DNA from: Streptomyces endophytica
Lineage (GTDB): Bacteria; Actinomycetota; Actinomycetes; Streptomycetales; Streptomycetaceae
Direction: 5' to 3'
DNA length: 64,000 nt
Assembly (NCBI RefSeq): GCF_026153355.1
Contig: NZ_CP110636.1
Location: 1,240,001 to 1,304,000 of the forward strand
Below are positions 53,555 through 63,500 of the stretch, one piece after another. Positions within the stretch are counted from its first letter, which is position 1, and the number at the start of each line of letters is the position of its first letter. The translations under genes and the position numbers were made by a program. The notes beneath the pieces were generated by a model that was not told the DNA's origin, searched no databases, and was given only the letters and a program-made list of their open reading frames with translations.

Positions 53555-53937
53555 TCAGACGTCCAGCTGGTCGGCGACCGCCCGCAGCATGCCGGCGATC
53601 TTGGCTCCGTGCACCTTGTCGGGTAGCGGCCGCGCTCCAGCTGCTGGGTGACGTTCTCCAGGAGCGTGGTGAGGTCCTGGACGATCGAGGCGAGTTCGTC
53701 GGGCTTGCGGCGCTGGGCGGCGGCCACCGAGGGCGCGGGGTCGAGGAGTGTCACCGTCAGCGCCTGGTCGCCGCGCTGGCCCGCGACCACGCCGAATTCG
53801 ACGCGCTGGCCGGGCTTGAGTGCGGCTACACCGTCGGGCAGCACCGACGAGTGCACGAAGACGTCACCGCCGTCGTCGCGGGAGAGAAAGCCGAAGCCCT
53901 TCTCGCTGTTGAACCACTTGACCTTGCCGGTAGGCAC
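53555..53937 (-). CDS. Cold-shock-domain protein (CspB type), one frame break
   Basis: About 127 residues: cold-shock domain GKVKWFNSEKGFGFLSRDDG GDVFVHSSVLPDG with RNP1 KGFGFLS and RNP2 VFVHSS, then a C-terminal extension (RKPDELASIVQDLTTLLENV) typical of the longer actinobacterial form. Near 53619 one base is missing; the end then reads YPDKVHGAKIAGMLRAVADQ LDV before TGA at 53555-53557. GTG 53937 starts MPTGKVKWF. Binds single-stranded RNA/DNA. Convergent with mqnD, 23 bp apart. Confidence 0.9.
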
Positions 53938-54130
53938 GTCTGTCCTCGTCCTCGTACTCGTTGGAAAAAGCTTGGGCTGGTCCGCCGCGGAAGCGCGGAA
54001 GAAAAACGGTCTGGATAGCAATGCAGCGGGCCGCAGGACCCGCCACACCCAAGGCTAATGGTCCCCGGTCGGTGACAAGACGCCGCCGGGTGGATCCTCT
54101 GTGCTTCCGGTGCGGACTTACCCTGGTCAG

Positions 54131-54409
54131 GTGTCTGACGAAACGCCCCGCGCAGGGGATCTGCTGGTCCGAATCGGCGCGATCATGTTCCTAGTTGGCG
54201 CGCTGGCCACTCTCGCCACGGTGACGCCGCTGTTCCTCGGGACCACGCCGCTGCCATGGGGTTTCTACTGGCTGTGCATGCTGATGGGCGCCGGCTTCCT
54301 GGTGGCCGCGAGCGGAGTGGTCCGTTCCGCGGTGGTGCAGCGGCGTCAGGCGGTGGCGGCCGCCGAAGGCTCCGTGCCGTCCGCGCCCTCCGCGCCCTCG
54401 GCGACGTAA
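54131..54409 (+). CDS. Small two-helix membrane protein
   Basis: 92 residues from GTG 54131 (MSDETPRAGDLLVRIG). Two helices: IGAIMFLVGALATLATVTPLFL and GFYWLCMLMGAGFLVAASGVV, then a basic/Ala-Ser tail (SAVVQRRQAVAAAEGSVPSA). Looks like the small conserved actinobacterial membrane proteins next to cspB. Its 3' end overlaps the convergent HAD gene by 64 bp. Confidence 0.72.
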   Translation: MSDETPRAGDLLVRIGAIMFLVGALATLATVTPLFLGTTPLPWGFYWLCMLMGAGFLVAASGVVRSAVVQRRQAVAAAEGSVPSAPSAPSAT

Positions 54410-55020
54410 CGCGCCAGCCAGGACGGGAACTCCGTCAGGTCACCGAGCAGCACATCGGCGCCGGCCGCCCGCAGCTCCGCCGCGTCGCACGGCCCGGTGG
54501 CCACGGCCACCGACAGCGCCTCGGCGGTGTGCGCGCCGCGCACGTCTCCGGTGTGGTCGCCGACGTAGACCCGGGCGTCGTGGTCGCGCAGCGCCTCGGC
54601 CTTGGCCTCCGCCCACAGCGAGCCGATCACCGCGTCCGGTGCGAGGCCCAGGTGTGCCAGGTGCAGCTTGGCGTTCGGCTCGTACTTGGCGGTCACCACG
54701 ATGGCCCGGCCGCCGGCCGCCTGCACCGCGGCGATGGCCTCGTGCGCGCCGGGCAGCGCGGGGGTGGAGGCGATCGCGTACTCCGGGTACAGCGCCCGGT
54801 ACAGGGCACTGATCTCGGCCACCCGCTCCGCGGGGAACCAGCGGCGGATCTCCTCCTCCAGCGGCGGACCGAGCCGGGTCACCGCGGCCTCGGCGTCGAC
54901 AGGGGTGCCGGTCCGGGCGGACAGCTCCTCGTACGCGGCCTTGATGCCGGGCCGGGAGTCGATCAGCGTCATGTCGAGGTCGAATCCGACCGTCAGGGGG
55001 TAGGCAGCCATGCCCGCCAT
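54346..55020 (-). CDS. HAD-superfamily phosphatase
   Basis: About 224 residues: motif I VGFDLDMTLIDSRPGI (D-x-D nucleophile), motif II VVTAKYEPNAKLHL, motif III/IV VIGSLWAEAKAEALRDHDARVYVGDHTGD. A helical cap lies between motifs I and II, so this is a subclass I phosphoglycolate-phosphatase-like enzyme. ATG 55020 (MAGMAAYPL) or 55011. The 3' end overlaps the small membrane gene on the other strand. Confidence 0.88.
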   Translation of the reverse strand: MAGMAAYPLTVGFDLDMTLIDSRPGIKAAYEELSARTGTPVDAEAAVTRLGPPLEEEIRRWFPAERVAEISALYRALYPEYAIASTPALPGAHEAIAAVQAAGGRAIVVTAKYEPNAKLHLAHLGLAPDAVIGSLWAEAKAEALRDHDARVYVGDHTGDVRGAHTAEALSVAVATGPCDAAELRAAGADVLLGDLTEFPSWLARYVAEGAEGADGTEPSAAATA

Positions 55021-55154
55021 TGTGCCGGGAGGTCCGCGGGGACCGGACGGTGGCTCCGCTCGGCCCTGCCTTACCTGTGACGGGCCGCGGCGGGCCCGGC
55101 GGGTGGGTCCCCGGAGGGGGCCCGGGCCGGCGGGCCGCCGCCCAGGGGCACCCG

Positions 55155-56399
55155 CTACCGGGCCGCCCGCCGCATCCGCCACAGCAGGAACAGCGCCGAG
55201 GCGACCGCCGCGACCCGCACCACACCCGGCAGCGCGGCCATCAGCTCCTGGCCCAGCCGGCCCTGCGCGATCGGCTCGCCCCACCGCCCGTCGAACCGGC
55301 CCCACAGCCACACCAGCAGACCGCCGACGACGGTCCCGGGCACCCCGAGCGCCGCGAACTTGGCCTCGGCCGGGCTGAGCCGCCGCGACACATAGGCCAG
55401 TGCCCAGCCGCCCGCCAGCGCGAGCCACGACCCCAGCACCGCCCCGGCCACCAGGAGGACCACCGCCAGCGCCGGCACCGGACTGAGCCAGGCCCGCAGC
55501 GGCACCGGCCGGACGGCCTCCACCGCCTCCACCGCCTCCCCGTCGCCGCCCGCGCCCTCGTCCGCACCGCCGCCCGCACCGCCTTTGACCCGGGCCCGGG
55601 CGGTCTCCCCGTCCGCGTCGCCGTCCGCCTCCGTGCCGTCCTTCCGCAGCGACGACGGCCGCCCGGCGGAGTCGCCCTTCGGGTGCTGCCACATCTCCGG
55701 GATCTCGATCCCGCCCACGAAACCGGGCACGGTGTCCCCCGGCCCGTACGGCCCGGGCTCCACCCGCCACCAGTCGGGCGCGTCCTGCGCGTCACCCAGC
55801 TCGTCCGCGCCGGCGAGGTGCGGCGGCAGCCCGACGGACGGCGCGGACTCCGGCTCACCGGCGCGCGGGCCCGGCACCTTGCCGGACGCCGGTCCCTTAC
55901 CGAACCCCGCCCCCTTGGTGAAGAGACCACACCTGCCGGAACCCGGCCGGTCGCCGTTCCGGGGCGCGCCGCCGCCGGTCGCCCTCCCGTGCCCGTTCGC
56001 CGCGCCGTCCCCCTCCGCCGCCCGCTCCTCCGCCGCCCGGTCCTCCGCCCGGTCCTTCGGCGCCGCCTTGGCGAGCAGCCCGTCGCGCCAGGCCGTCAGC
56101 GCGCCGAGCCGGTCGCGGGCGGCGGACCGGGCGGGCGGGGCGGGCGGGGCCGGCTCCGGCCGCGGGGTCCCGGCCGCCGCCGGGGCGCCGCCGGCGGCCT
56201 CGACCAGCGCCTCCGGCGTGCCCAGCCGGGCCAGCAGCCGCTTGGTGCCCACCACCGAGTCGGCCCTCTGCGCCTCGATCTCCGTCCGGAGCCCCGACAC
56301 CAGCCGCATCCGCGCGGCCGGGGGCAGGCCCCGCTGCTGGGCCAGGTCACCGACCCGGCTCAGATAGTCAAAGACGAGCTGCTCACTCTCGATCCCCAC
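55155..56399 (-). CDS. Multi-pass membrane protein with long Gly/Ala/Glu-rich linker
   Basis: 414 residues: N-terminal helical domain (SEQLVFDYLSRVGDLAQQRG, LRTEIEAQRADS, AALRAlevator-like RLLARLGTPEALVEAAGG), a disordered low-complexity stretch (about 75-290), then four membrane helices (LSPVPALAVVLLVAGAVLGSW, AGGWALAYVSRRLS, GVPGTVVGGLLVWLWG, VVRVAAVASALFLLWRM). The N-terminal helices resemble DUF1700/HAAS-type signalling domains that pair with PadR regulators, but no padR is adjacent. I do not assign a function. ATG 56399. Confidence 0.75.
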   Translation of the reverse strand: MGIESEQLVFDYLSRVGDLAQQRGLPPAARMRLVSGLRTEIEAQRADSVVGTKRLLARLGTPEALVEAAGGAPAAAGTPRPEPAPPAPPARSAARDRLGALTAWRDGLLAKAAPKDRAEDRAAEERAAEGDGAANGHGRATGGGAPRNGDRPGSGRCGLFTKGAGFGKGPASGKVPGPRAGEPESAPSVGLPPHLAGADELGDAQDAPDWWRVEPGPYGPGDTVPGFVGGIEIPEMWQHPKGDSAGRPSSLRKDGTEADGDADGETARARVKGGAGGGADEGAGGDGEAVEAVEAVRPVPLRAWLSPVPALAVVLLVAGAVLGSWLALAGGWALAYVSRRLSPAEAKFAALGVPGTVVGGLLVWLWGRFDGRWGEPIAQGRLGQELMAALPGVVRVAAVASALFLLWRMRRAAR

Positions 56400-56575
56400 G
56401 AAATCCCCTGCGGCGTCCGCTGGTTGCTGCCCCGACGGTACCGCGCCGGCCGCCGCCCGGCCCGGAGCGGCGGCGGGGCGCCGGCGGATCCGCCGCGAGC
56501 CGCCCGGCGCCGGATCCTCCGGTACCCGCCGCCGCTCCCTGCCCCTCCCCCGTTCACCCCGCTAACGTTGTACGA

Positions 56576-59190
56576 ATGACCACCGATACCCCCCGGACCC
56601 TCGCCGAGGAGCTGCGGACCCGTAGTGACGGCGGGCTCGTCGGGCTGCTGCGGGCCCGGCCCGATCTGCTCAGCCCGGTGCCGGGCGACGTCACCCAGCT
56701 GGCGACCCGGGCCGGGACCCGGGCATCGGTGGTGCGTGCGGTGGAGCGGCTCGACCGGTTCGCGCTGCAGACCGCGGAGGCGCTGGCGGTGGCACCCGAC
56801 CCGTGCCCGTACGACACGCTGGCCGCCCTGATGGGCGGGACGCCGGGGACGAGGCGGTGGCCGCCGCGCTGCCCGCGGCCGTCGCCGAGCTGCGCGGGCA
56901 GGCCCTGGTGTGGGGGCCGGACGACCGGCTGCGGCTGGTGCGCACGGCCCGGGAGCTGCTGGCGCCCGGCGCCACGCGGCCCTCACCGACCGGACTGGGC
57001 CCGACCGTCGCCGAGGCCGCCGCCGGGATGTCGCCCGGGCGGCTGCAGGAGATCCTGGCCGCGGCCGGGCTGCCCACCACCCACGACCCGGTCTCCGCGG
57101 TCGCCGCGCTGACCGGGCTGTTCCGCGACCGGGAGCGGATGGCGGCGCTGCTGGACACCGCGCCGGCCGAGTCCGTCGCCGTCCTCGACAAGCTGCTGTG
57201 GGGCCCGCCGTACGGCGCGGTCACCGACCGCCCGGCCCCCATCTGCAGTGGCTGCTCGACCGCGGTCTGCTGCTCCCGGCGGGCGCCCGCAACGTCGTCC
57301 TGCCGCGGGAGGCGGCGCTCCATCTGCGCGGCGGGCGCGCGCACCACGACCCGGAGCCGCTGCCGCCGGCGCTCACGCCCACGACGGAACGTGATCCACA
57401 GCTTGTGGACAACGCCGCGGCGAGCCAGGCGTTCACCGCCCTGGCGACCGTCGAGGAACTGCTCAAGGAGTGGGACCTGGGCGGCCCGTCCGTGCTGCGC
57501 GCCGGCGGGATGAGCGTGCGCGACCTCAAGCGCACCGCCACCGCCCTGGACACCACCGAACGGCTCGCCGCCTTCTGGCTCGAACTCGCCTACGCGGCCG
57601 GGCTGATCGCCTCCGACGGCGAGGCCGACGAACGGTACGCCGCCACCCCGGCCGCCGAGGAGTGGCGGCAGCTGCCCGATCACGAGCGGTGGGCGGTGCT
57701 GGCGGCCGGCTGGCTGACCGCGACCCGCACCTCGGGCGTGGTCGGCACCGCCGACGCGAAGGGCCGCGCACTCGCCGCCCTCGGACCGCACCTGGACCGC
57801 TCCCCGGCCCCGAGGTCCGCCGCCGCGCCCTCACCCTGCTCGCCACGCTGCCGCCCGGTACGTCCGTACCGGCGACGACGGTGCTGTCCCGGCTGCGCTG
57901 GGAACGTCCGCTGCGCGGGGCGGCAGCGACGGCGGGCGGCACCGCGGGACCGACGGCGGGCAGCGCCGCGGCATCGGCGGCCGGCGGCACTGCGGCAGCG
58001 GCGGGCGGGGCCGCCGAGCCCGGGCCCGCCGGCGCCGACGACCTCCGCTCGCGCCTGGCCCAATGGGCCCTGGAGGAGGCCGAGTTGCTGGGCGTCACCG
58101 GGCGCGGCGCGCTCGCCGCCCACGGCCGGGTCCTGATCGGCGCGGAGCAGACAGCCGGGGGCGGGGTGACACCCGGGGACGAGGTCGCATCCGGAGCCGC
58201 CGTGACATCCGGGACCGGGTGGCATCCGGGGCCGAGGCCGGTGCCGCGGCGACCCGCGCCGCCGCCCTGCTCGCCCCCCTCCTCCCCGAACCCCTCGACC
58301 ACGTCCTCCTCCAGGCGGACCTGACCGCGGTCGCCCCCGGCCCGCTGCAGCGCCCGCTCGCCGAGGCACTGGACGTCCTCGCGGACATCGAGTCCAAGGG
58401 CGGTGCCACGGTCTACCGCTTCACCCCGGCCTCGGTCCGCCGCGCCCTCGACGCCGGCCGGTCCGCCGCCGAACTGAAGGACTTCCTCAGCAGCCACTCC
58501 CGCACGCCGGTCCCCCAGCCGCTCGCCTACCTCGTCGACGACGTGGCCCGTAAGCACGGCCGGCTGCGGATCGGCGCGGCCGCCGCCTACGTCCGCTGCG
58601 ACGACGACGCGCTGCTCTCCGAGATCCTCGCCGACCGGCGCGCCGCCGGGCTCCGCCTGCGCCGGCTCGCCCCGACCGTGCTCGCCGCCCAGACCGCGCC
58701 CGAGCAACTCCTCGACGGACTGCGGGCGATGGGCTACGCCCCGGCCGCCGAGTCCGCCGCCGGCGACGTGCTGATCGCCCGCGCCGACTCGTACCGCACC
58801 CCGCCGCGCACCGCCCCGGCCCCCGTCCCGGACGGCCCGCCGTCGCCCGACCGCACCCTCCTGGAGGCGGCGGTGCGCGCCATCCGCGCCGGCGACCTCG
58901 CCGCCACGGCGGAACGCAAGCCGGTGCACGCCCCCGCCCCGGCCCCCGGCACATTCCCGCGCACCACCTCCGCCGAGACCCTCGCCACCATGCAGGCCGC
59001 GGTGCTCACCAGCTCGGCCCTGTGGATCGGCTACGTCAACGCGGACGGTGCCGCCAGCCAGCGGGTGATCGCCCCGGTGCGGGTGGAGGGCGGCTTCGTG
59101 ACGGCGTACGACCACACCGCCGACGAGGTGCGCACCTATCCGCTGCACCGGATCACCGGGGTCGCGGAACTGGCGGACGACGTGGTGTGA
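56576..59190 (+). CDS. Helicase-associated protein (XPB partner, Helicase_C_3 type), four frame breaks
   Basis: About 873 residues. The N-terminus MTTDTPRTLAEELRTRSDGG LVGLLRARPDLL and the large helical body precede a C-terminal XPB/Ssl2-like module (VTAYDHTADEVRTYPLHRITGVAELADD). The frame changes near 56837, 57238, 57805 and 58217; each fits one missing base next to a G or C run (for example the text resumes GDAGDEAVAAALPAAVAELRG and HLQWLLDRGLLLPAGARNVV). The pair with the XPB helicase matches M. tuberculosis Rv0862c-Rv0861c. Probably acts with the helicase in DNA repair; details unknown. Confidence 0.83.
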
Positions 59191-59234
59191 GCCGCGGCGC
59201 GGGGGGGGGGGGGGGTGTGAGCCGCGGCGCGGGG
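59185..59234. repeat. 30-bp duplication around a G15 run
   Basis: GTGTGAGCCGCGGCGCGGGG occurs at 59185-59204 and again at 59215-59234 (period 30). Between them is an uninterrupted run of 15 G (59201-59215). It covers the stop codon of the helicase-associated gene and starts the leader of the XPB gene. Confidence 0.85.
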
Positions 59235-59429
59235 CGCGGTGCGGGAGGCCGGGCGCCTCCTCGTGACGCCGCCTCGTGGCGCCGCCCGGCCGGAGTGCCA
59301 TCGCCACCGGTGCCGCCCCGCCCCGCTCCGGCCCTCCCTCGCTTCCCCGCCGATGGGGCACACTGGAGATTTGGCCGTACCGGACGCTCCCGTCCCCGGG
59401 CCGCACACCGAACGGAAAGGGCGAGGCGC

Positions 59430-61082
59430 GTGAACGGACCCCTCATCGTCCAGAGCGACAAGACGCTGCTGCTGGAGGTGGACCACGAGCTGGCGGACGC
59501 CTGCCGGCGGGCCATCGCGCCCTTCGCCGAGCTGGAGCGGGCGCCGGAGCACATCCACACGTACCGGGTGACGCCGCTGGGGCTCTGGAACGCGCGGGCC
59601 GCCGGGCACGACGCCGAGCAGGTCGTGGACGCGCTGGTGCAGTACTCCCGGTACCCGGTGCCGCACGCGCTGCTCGTCGACGTCGCCGAGACGATGGCCC
59701 GCTACGGCCGGCTCACGCTGATCAAGCACCCCACGCACGGGCTGGTGCTGACCACCACCGACCGCCCGGTGCTGGAGGAGATCCTCCGCTCCAAGAAGGT
59801 GCAGCCGCTGGTCGGCGCCCGGCTGGACCCGGACAGCGTGGTCGTCCACCCCTCCGAGCGCGGCCAGATCAAGCAGACGCTGCTCAAGCTGGGCTGGCCC
59901 GCCGAGGACCTCGCCGGTTACGTCGACGGTGAGGCGCACCCGATCGAGCTGCGCGAGGACGGCTGGGCGCTGCGGCCGTACCAGCAGCAGGCCGTCGAGG
60001 GCTTCTGGCACGGCGGCTCGGGCGTCGTCGTCCTGCCGTGCGGCGCGGGCAAGACGCTGGTCGGGGCGGGCGCCATGGCACAGGCCAAGGCCACCACGCT
60101 CATCCTCGTGACCAATACGGTCTCGGCACGGCAGTGGAAGCACGAACTGGTCCGCCGCACCTCGCTGACCGAGGAGGAGATCGGTGAGTACAGCGGGACG
60201 CGGAAGGAGATCCGGCCGGTCACCATCGCCACGTACCAGGTGCTGACGACCAAGCGGAAGGGCGTCTACCCGCACCTGGAGCTGTTCGACTCCCGGGACT
60301 GGGGCCTGATCGTCTACGACGAGGTGCACCTGCTGCCCGCGCCGGTCTTCAAGTTCACCGCCGACCTGCAGGCCCGGCGCCGGCTGGGGCTGACCGCGAC
60401 GCTGGTGCGCGAGGACGGCCGGGAGTCGGACGTCTTCTCCCTGATCGGCCCGAAGCGGTTCGACGCCCCCTGGAAGGAGATCGAGGCGCAGGGCTACATC
60501 GCCCCGGCCGACTGCGTCGAGGTACGGGTCAACCTCACCGAGACGGAACGGCTGGCGTACGCCACCGCCGAGACCGAGGAGAAGTACCGCTTCTGCGCCA
60601 CCACGGCCAGCAAGCAGTACGTGACCGAGGCCCTGGTCCGCCGCCATCAGGGCGACCAGACCCTGGTCATCGGGCAGTACATCGACCAGCTGGACGAACT
60701 GGGCGAGCATCTGAACGCCCCGGTGATCAAGGGCGAGACCACCAACGCGCAGCGGGAGAAGCTCTTCGACGCGTTCCGGCAGGGCGAGATCTCCGTACTG
60801 GTCGTCTCCAAGGTCGCGAACTTCTCCATCGACCTGCCCGAGGCGACCGTCGCGATCCAGGTGTCCGGCACCTTCGGCTCCCGCCAGGAGGAGGCCCAGC
60901 GGCTCGGCCGGGTGCTCCGCCCGAAGGCCGACGGCCACGAGGCGCGCTTCTACTCCGTCGTCGCCCGCGACACCATCGACCAGGACTTCGCCGCCCACCG
61001 CCAGCGCTTCCTGGCCGAGCAGGGCTACGCGTACCGGATCGTCGACGCGGACGAACTGCTGGCGGCGGACGAGGACGCGTAG
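59430..61082 (+). CDS. XPB-type DNA repair helicase
   Basis: 550 residues from GTG 59430 (AAAGG upstream). N-terminal damage-recognition-like domain (LLEVDHELADACRRAIAPFA), then SF2 helicase: RPYQQQAVEGFWHGGSGVVVLPCGAGKTLVGA (Walker A near 205), TIATYQVLT, IVYDEVHLLPAPVF (DEVH, near 296), LGLTATLVREDGRESDVFSLIGPK, and motif VI AQRLGRVLRPKADG. This is the bacterial counterpart of XPB/ERCC3 (3'-5' helicase of nucleotide excision repair/transcription). Its partner gene lies 239 bp upstream. Frame is intact, unlike the partner's. Confidence 0.94.
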   Translation: MNGPLIVQSDKTLLLEVDHELADACRRAIAPFAELERAPEHIHTYRVTPLGLWNARAAGHDAEQVVDALVQYSRYPVPHALLVDVAETMARYGRLTLIKHPTHGLVLTTTDRPVLEEILRSKKVQPLVGARLDPDSVVVHPSERGQIKQTLLKLGWPAEDLAGYVDGEAHPIELREDGWALRPYQQQAVEGFWHGGSGVVVLPCGAGKTLVGAGAMAQAKATTLILVTNTVSARQWKHELVRRTSLTEEEIGEYSGTRKEIRPVTIATYQVLTTKRKGVYPHLELFDSRDWGLIVYDEVHLLPAPVFKFTADLQARRRLGLTATLVREDGRESDVFSLIGPKRFDAPWKEIEAQGYIAPADCVEVRVNLTETERLAYATAETEEKYRFCATTASKQYVTEALVRRHQGDQTLVIGQYIDQLDELGEHLNAPVIKGETTNAQREKLFDAFRQGEISVLVVSKVANFSIDLPEATVAIQVSGTFGSRQEEAQRLGRVLRPKADGHEARFYSVVARDTIDQDFAAHRQRFLAEQGYAYRIVDADELLAADEDA

Positions 61083-61170
61083 GCGGCGGTGACGGGGGGC
61101 GGGGACACGGAGGAAGCGCCCCGCGGCGGACCCGTCAGGCATGTCCCGGGGACGCCCGCCCGGCCCGGGC

Positions 61171-62645
61171 TCACGCGGTGCGGGTCCGGGCGGTCAGGTC
61201 CTGGTCGGTGCGCGGGGACGGGATACGGCGGGGCCCGGCCACCCCGGACTTCCCCGGCACTCCCGGCTCTCCCGGCGCGCTCGCCGTATGCCGGGTCCAC
61301 CAGATCAGGGCGGCCAGCAGCGCCAGCCCGAGCAGGGGGTACGGCGCGGCGAGCGGCTGCTGCCACCAGGAGAAGTGCAGATCCAGGTCACCGTGGTGCG
61401 GCACGATCCACATCGTGCGGGCCGTGAAGGCGAGGGTGACGGCGACCAGCAGGGCGCGCCGCCAGGGGTGGCGCCGGACGCGGGCGGCGAGGCCGATCAG
61501 CAGCGGTACGCACCAGACCCAGTGGTGCGACCAGCTGATCGGCGAGACCAGCAGCGCCGTCACGGCCGTACACAGCACGCCCCAGGTGTCGAGGCCGCGG
61601 CGCAGATAGACCCGGCGTGCGGCGTAGAGCCCGGCTGCCGCGGTCAGCAACGCCGGCACCGCCCACAGCAGCCCCGGTGCGGGGTTGTGCAGAACGCGGC
61701 TGATCAGGCCCTGGAGGGACTGGTTGTCGACGATCCAGACCTTGCCCACCCGGTCGGTCTCGAACATCCGCCGGGTCCAGAACTCGACGCTGGCGTCCGG
61801 CAGCACCAGCCAGCCCAGCAGCACCGAGACCAGGAACCCGGCGAGGGCGGTGAAGGCGGCCTTCACCCGGCCGGTGATCAGGAGGTAGACGGCGAAGATC
61901 GCGGGGGTGAGCTTGATGCCCGCCGCGATTCCGGTGGCGAACCCCTTGCCGCGGGCGCCGTCCGGACGGGCCAGGTCCCAGAGGACCAGGCAGGTCAGGG
62001 CGAGGTTGACCTGCCCGAAGACGAACGTCTGGAAGACCGGTTCGAGCCAGAGGCCGAGCGCGGTGGCGGCCAGAACGGCCGGCACGGTGTGCGCGGCCCG
62101 GCGCACTCCGGCGGCCCGGCAGGAGAGGTGGATCAGCAGGGCGAGCAGCCCGGCGTTGACGAGCACGCAGACGATCTTGAGGGTGCCGAGGGAGAGCCAG
62201 GTCGTCGGGATGAAGAGCAGGGCGGCGAAGGGCGGGTAGGTGGCCGGGAGGTCCCACTTGGTGACCGTGAAGCCGTAGAGATCACCGCCGCTCGCGGCGG
62301 CCTCCCCTCGGCCCGGTAGACCGCTATGTCGGACATCGGCAGCGGCTGCACCTCGTAGAGCACCCACAGCCCGACGAACGAGACGAGCAACAGGGCGGCG
62401 GCGTAGAGGAGGTGGCGGGTGGGGGCGGAGGTGAGAAGGGTGCTGGTGCGGCTGGGTCTCTTGTCGGTGGGGTGGGGTTGGGTCTCTTGCCGGTGGGGGT
62501 GGTGGAGGTGGGGCGGAGTTGGTGGAGGTGGGGCTGGGGGGCGGGGTTTCGTCGGTTCTGGTTCGGGGGCCCTCCCCCTCCCCTCCCCCTCCCCCTTCGT
62601 TGCGGTCTCTTCGCTCTCCGTCCGCATGCCGTCGGCGGAAGACAC
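61171..62645 (-). CDS. GT87-family (DUF2029) polyprenol-linked mannosyltransferase-like membrane protein, one frame break
   Basis: About 491 residues. N-terminal Pro/Glu/Lys-rich cytosolic segment (RAPEPEPTKPRPPAPPPPTP), first membrane helix LLYAAALLLVSFVGLWVLYE, then DIAVYRAEG with the GT-C Asp; near 62304 one G is missing; then DLYGFTVTKWDLPATYPPFAALLF, GLWLEPVFQTFVFGQVNLAL and about eight helices, SPISWSHHWVWCVPLLIG, WWQQPLAAPYPLLGLALLAAL. These are GT87 signatures (mannosyltransferases using polyprenyl-phosphomannose). Start around GTG 62645 or ATG 62627. Confidence 0.85.
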
Positions 62646-62869
62646 CCCGTGGACCCCTCTCGTCGCCTCGCCTCGTCGTCGTGAGCGCGCACTCCGCGCC
62701 GACGCTAGTGGATCGGGACCGGCAGGCCGTAACGGTTTCCGGTCATCCGGATGTTGTCGCGGCGTCGGCCAGGATCGATCCCGGGCAGGGCCGGCCCCGG
62801 CCGGGGCTCAACCCACATGGCCGGTCCCAGGGACCTGAGCCCATGTGCTCCGTGCTCGGCCCACGGGGC

Positions 62870-63109
62870 TCAGCCCCCGCCCCGGCGGTCGTCCGCGTAC
62901 TCGCCGAGGACGGCGACGCTGAAGGCCGCGGCGGCGAAAACCCTTATCGCGCGAAGGGCGTTGCCCACGAGGTGTCGGTGCCCGGAAGCCGAGGCGGCAC
63001 CGGCGGCCCGGGCGGCGCGGGCCGGGGCGCCCTTGGCCGGGTGGAGAGGGGCGGAGGCGAGGGAGGAGAGGGACGGGACGGATGCGGGTGGGATCGTTGC
63101 GCTGGTCAT
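62870..63109 (-). CDS. Possible 79-residue protein with C-terminal membrane-like segment
   Basis: ATG 63109 to TGA 62870: MTSATIPPASVPSLSSLASA, an Ala/Arg-rich stretch, then GHRHLVGNALRAIRVFAAAA FSVAVLGEYADDR. The C-terminal part has the codon use and composition of a real protein, and ends in an amphipathic helix. No family recognised. The start is 121 bp before the gap leading to helD. Confidence 0.4.
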   Translation of the reverse strand: MTSATIPPASVPSLSSLASAPLHPAKGAPARAARAAGAASASGHRHLVGNALRAIRVFAAAAFSVAVLGEYADDRRGGG

Positions 63110-63500
63110 GGGTCCATGATGAATTTCACGCGATTGCCGCACATCGGTCCACGGATCGATCCTTGGGGGGTCTGGCGTCAGTCTCCAGACCCACTCCGAC
63201 CCCTACGGGAGACCCACAGTTGTAGGGGTCGTCAACCCGGGGTACGGCGCGGACCGCCTGCGGCCCCGGCGCGGCCCCGACCCCGCCGATAATTCGTTGG
63301 CGCCGCCATCCACCCCTGACTAAAATCGCGCGTCTTCCTGCCTCCCGCCGAGGAGTGCCGCCGACCGGTCGGAAACCGGCCGGCCTCCGCTTCACGCCGC
63401 TGACCCGCGCATCGCATGACCTGCGCTACGCACCGACACCGGCCCGCCGCGCCCGCGACCACGGCGCGCCCGCCGCAGTACCGCCACCGGAGGCAACGCC
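63110..63500. other. Intergenic region before the HelD-type gene
   Basis: No gene. Promoter and regulatory sequences for the helD-type gene should lie here. CCGACCGGTCGG at about 63361-63372 is a perfect 12-bp palindrome followed by AAACCGGCCGG. I searched for the rifamycin-associated element (GGGGCTTGC-type palindrome) known upstream of helR genes and do not see it. Confidence 0.4.

Noticed and set aside
57526..61142. Two long minus frames over the helicase pair
   Set aside because: They are antisense to strongly conserved helicase motifs and have no recognisable domains.
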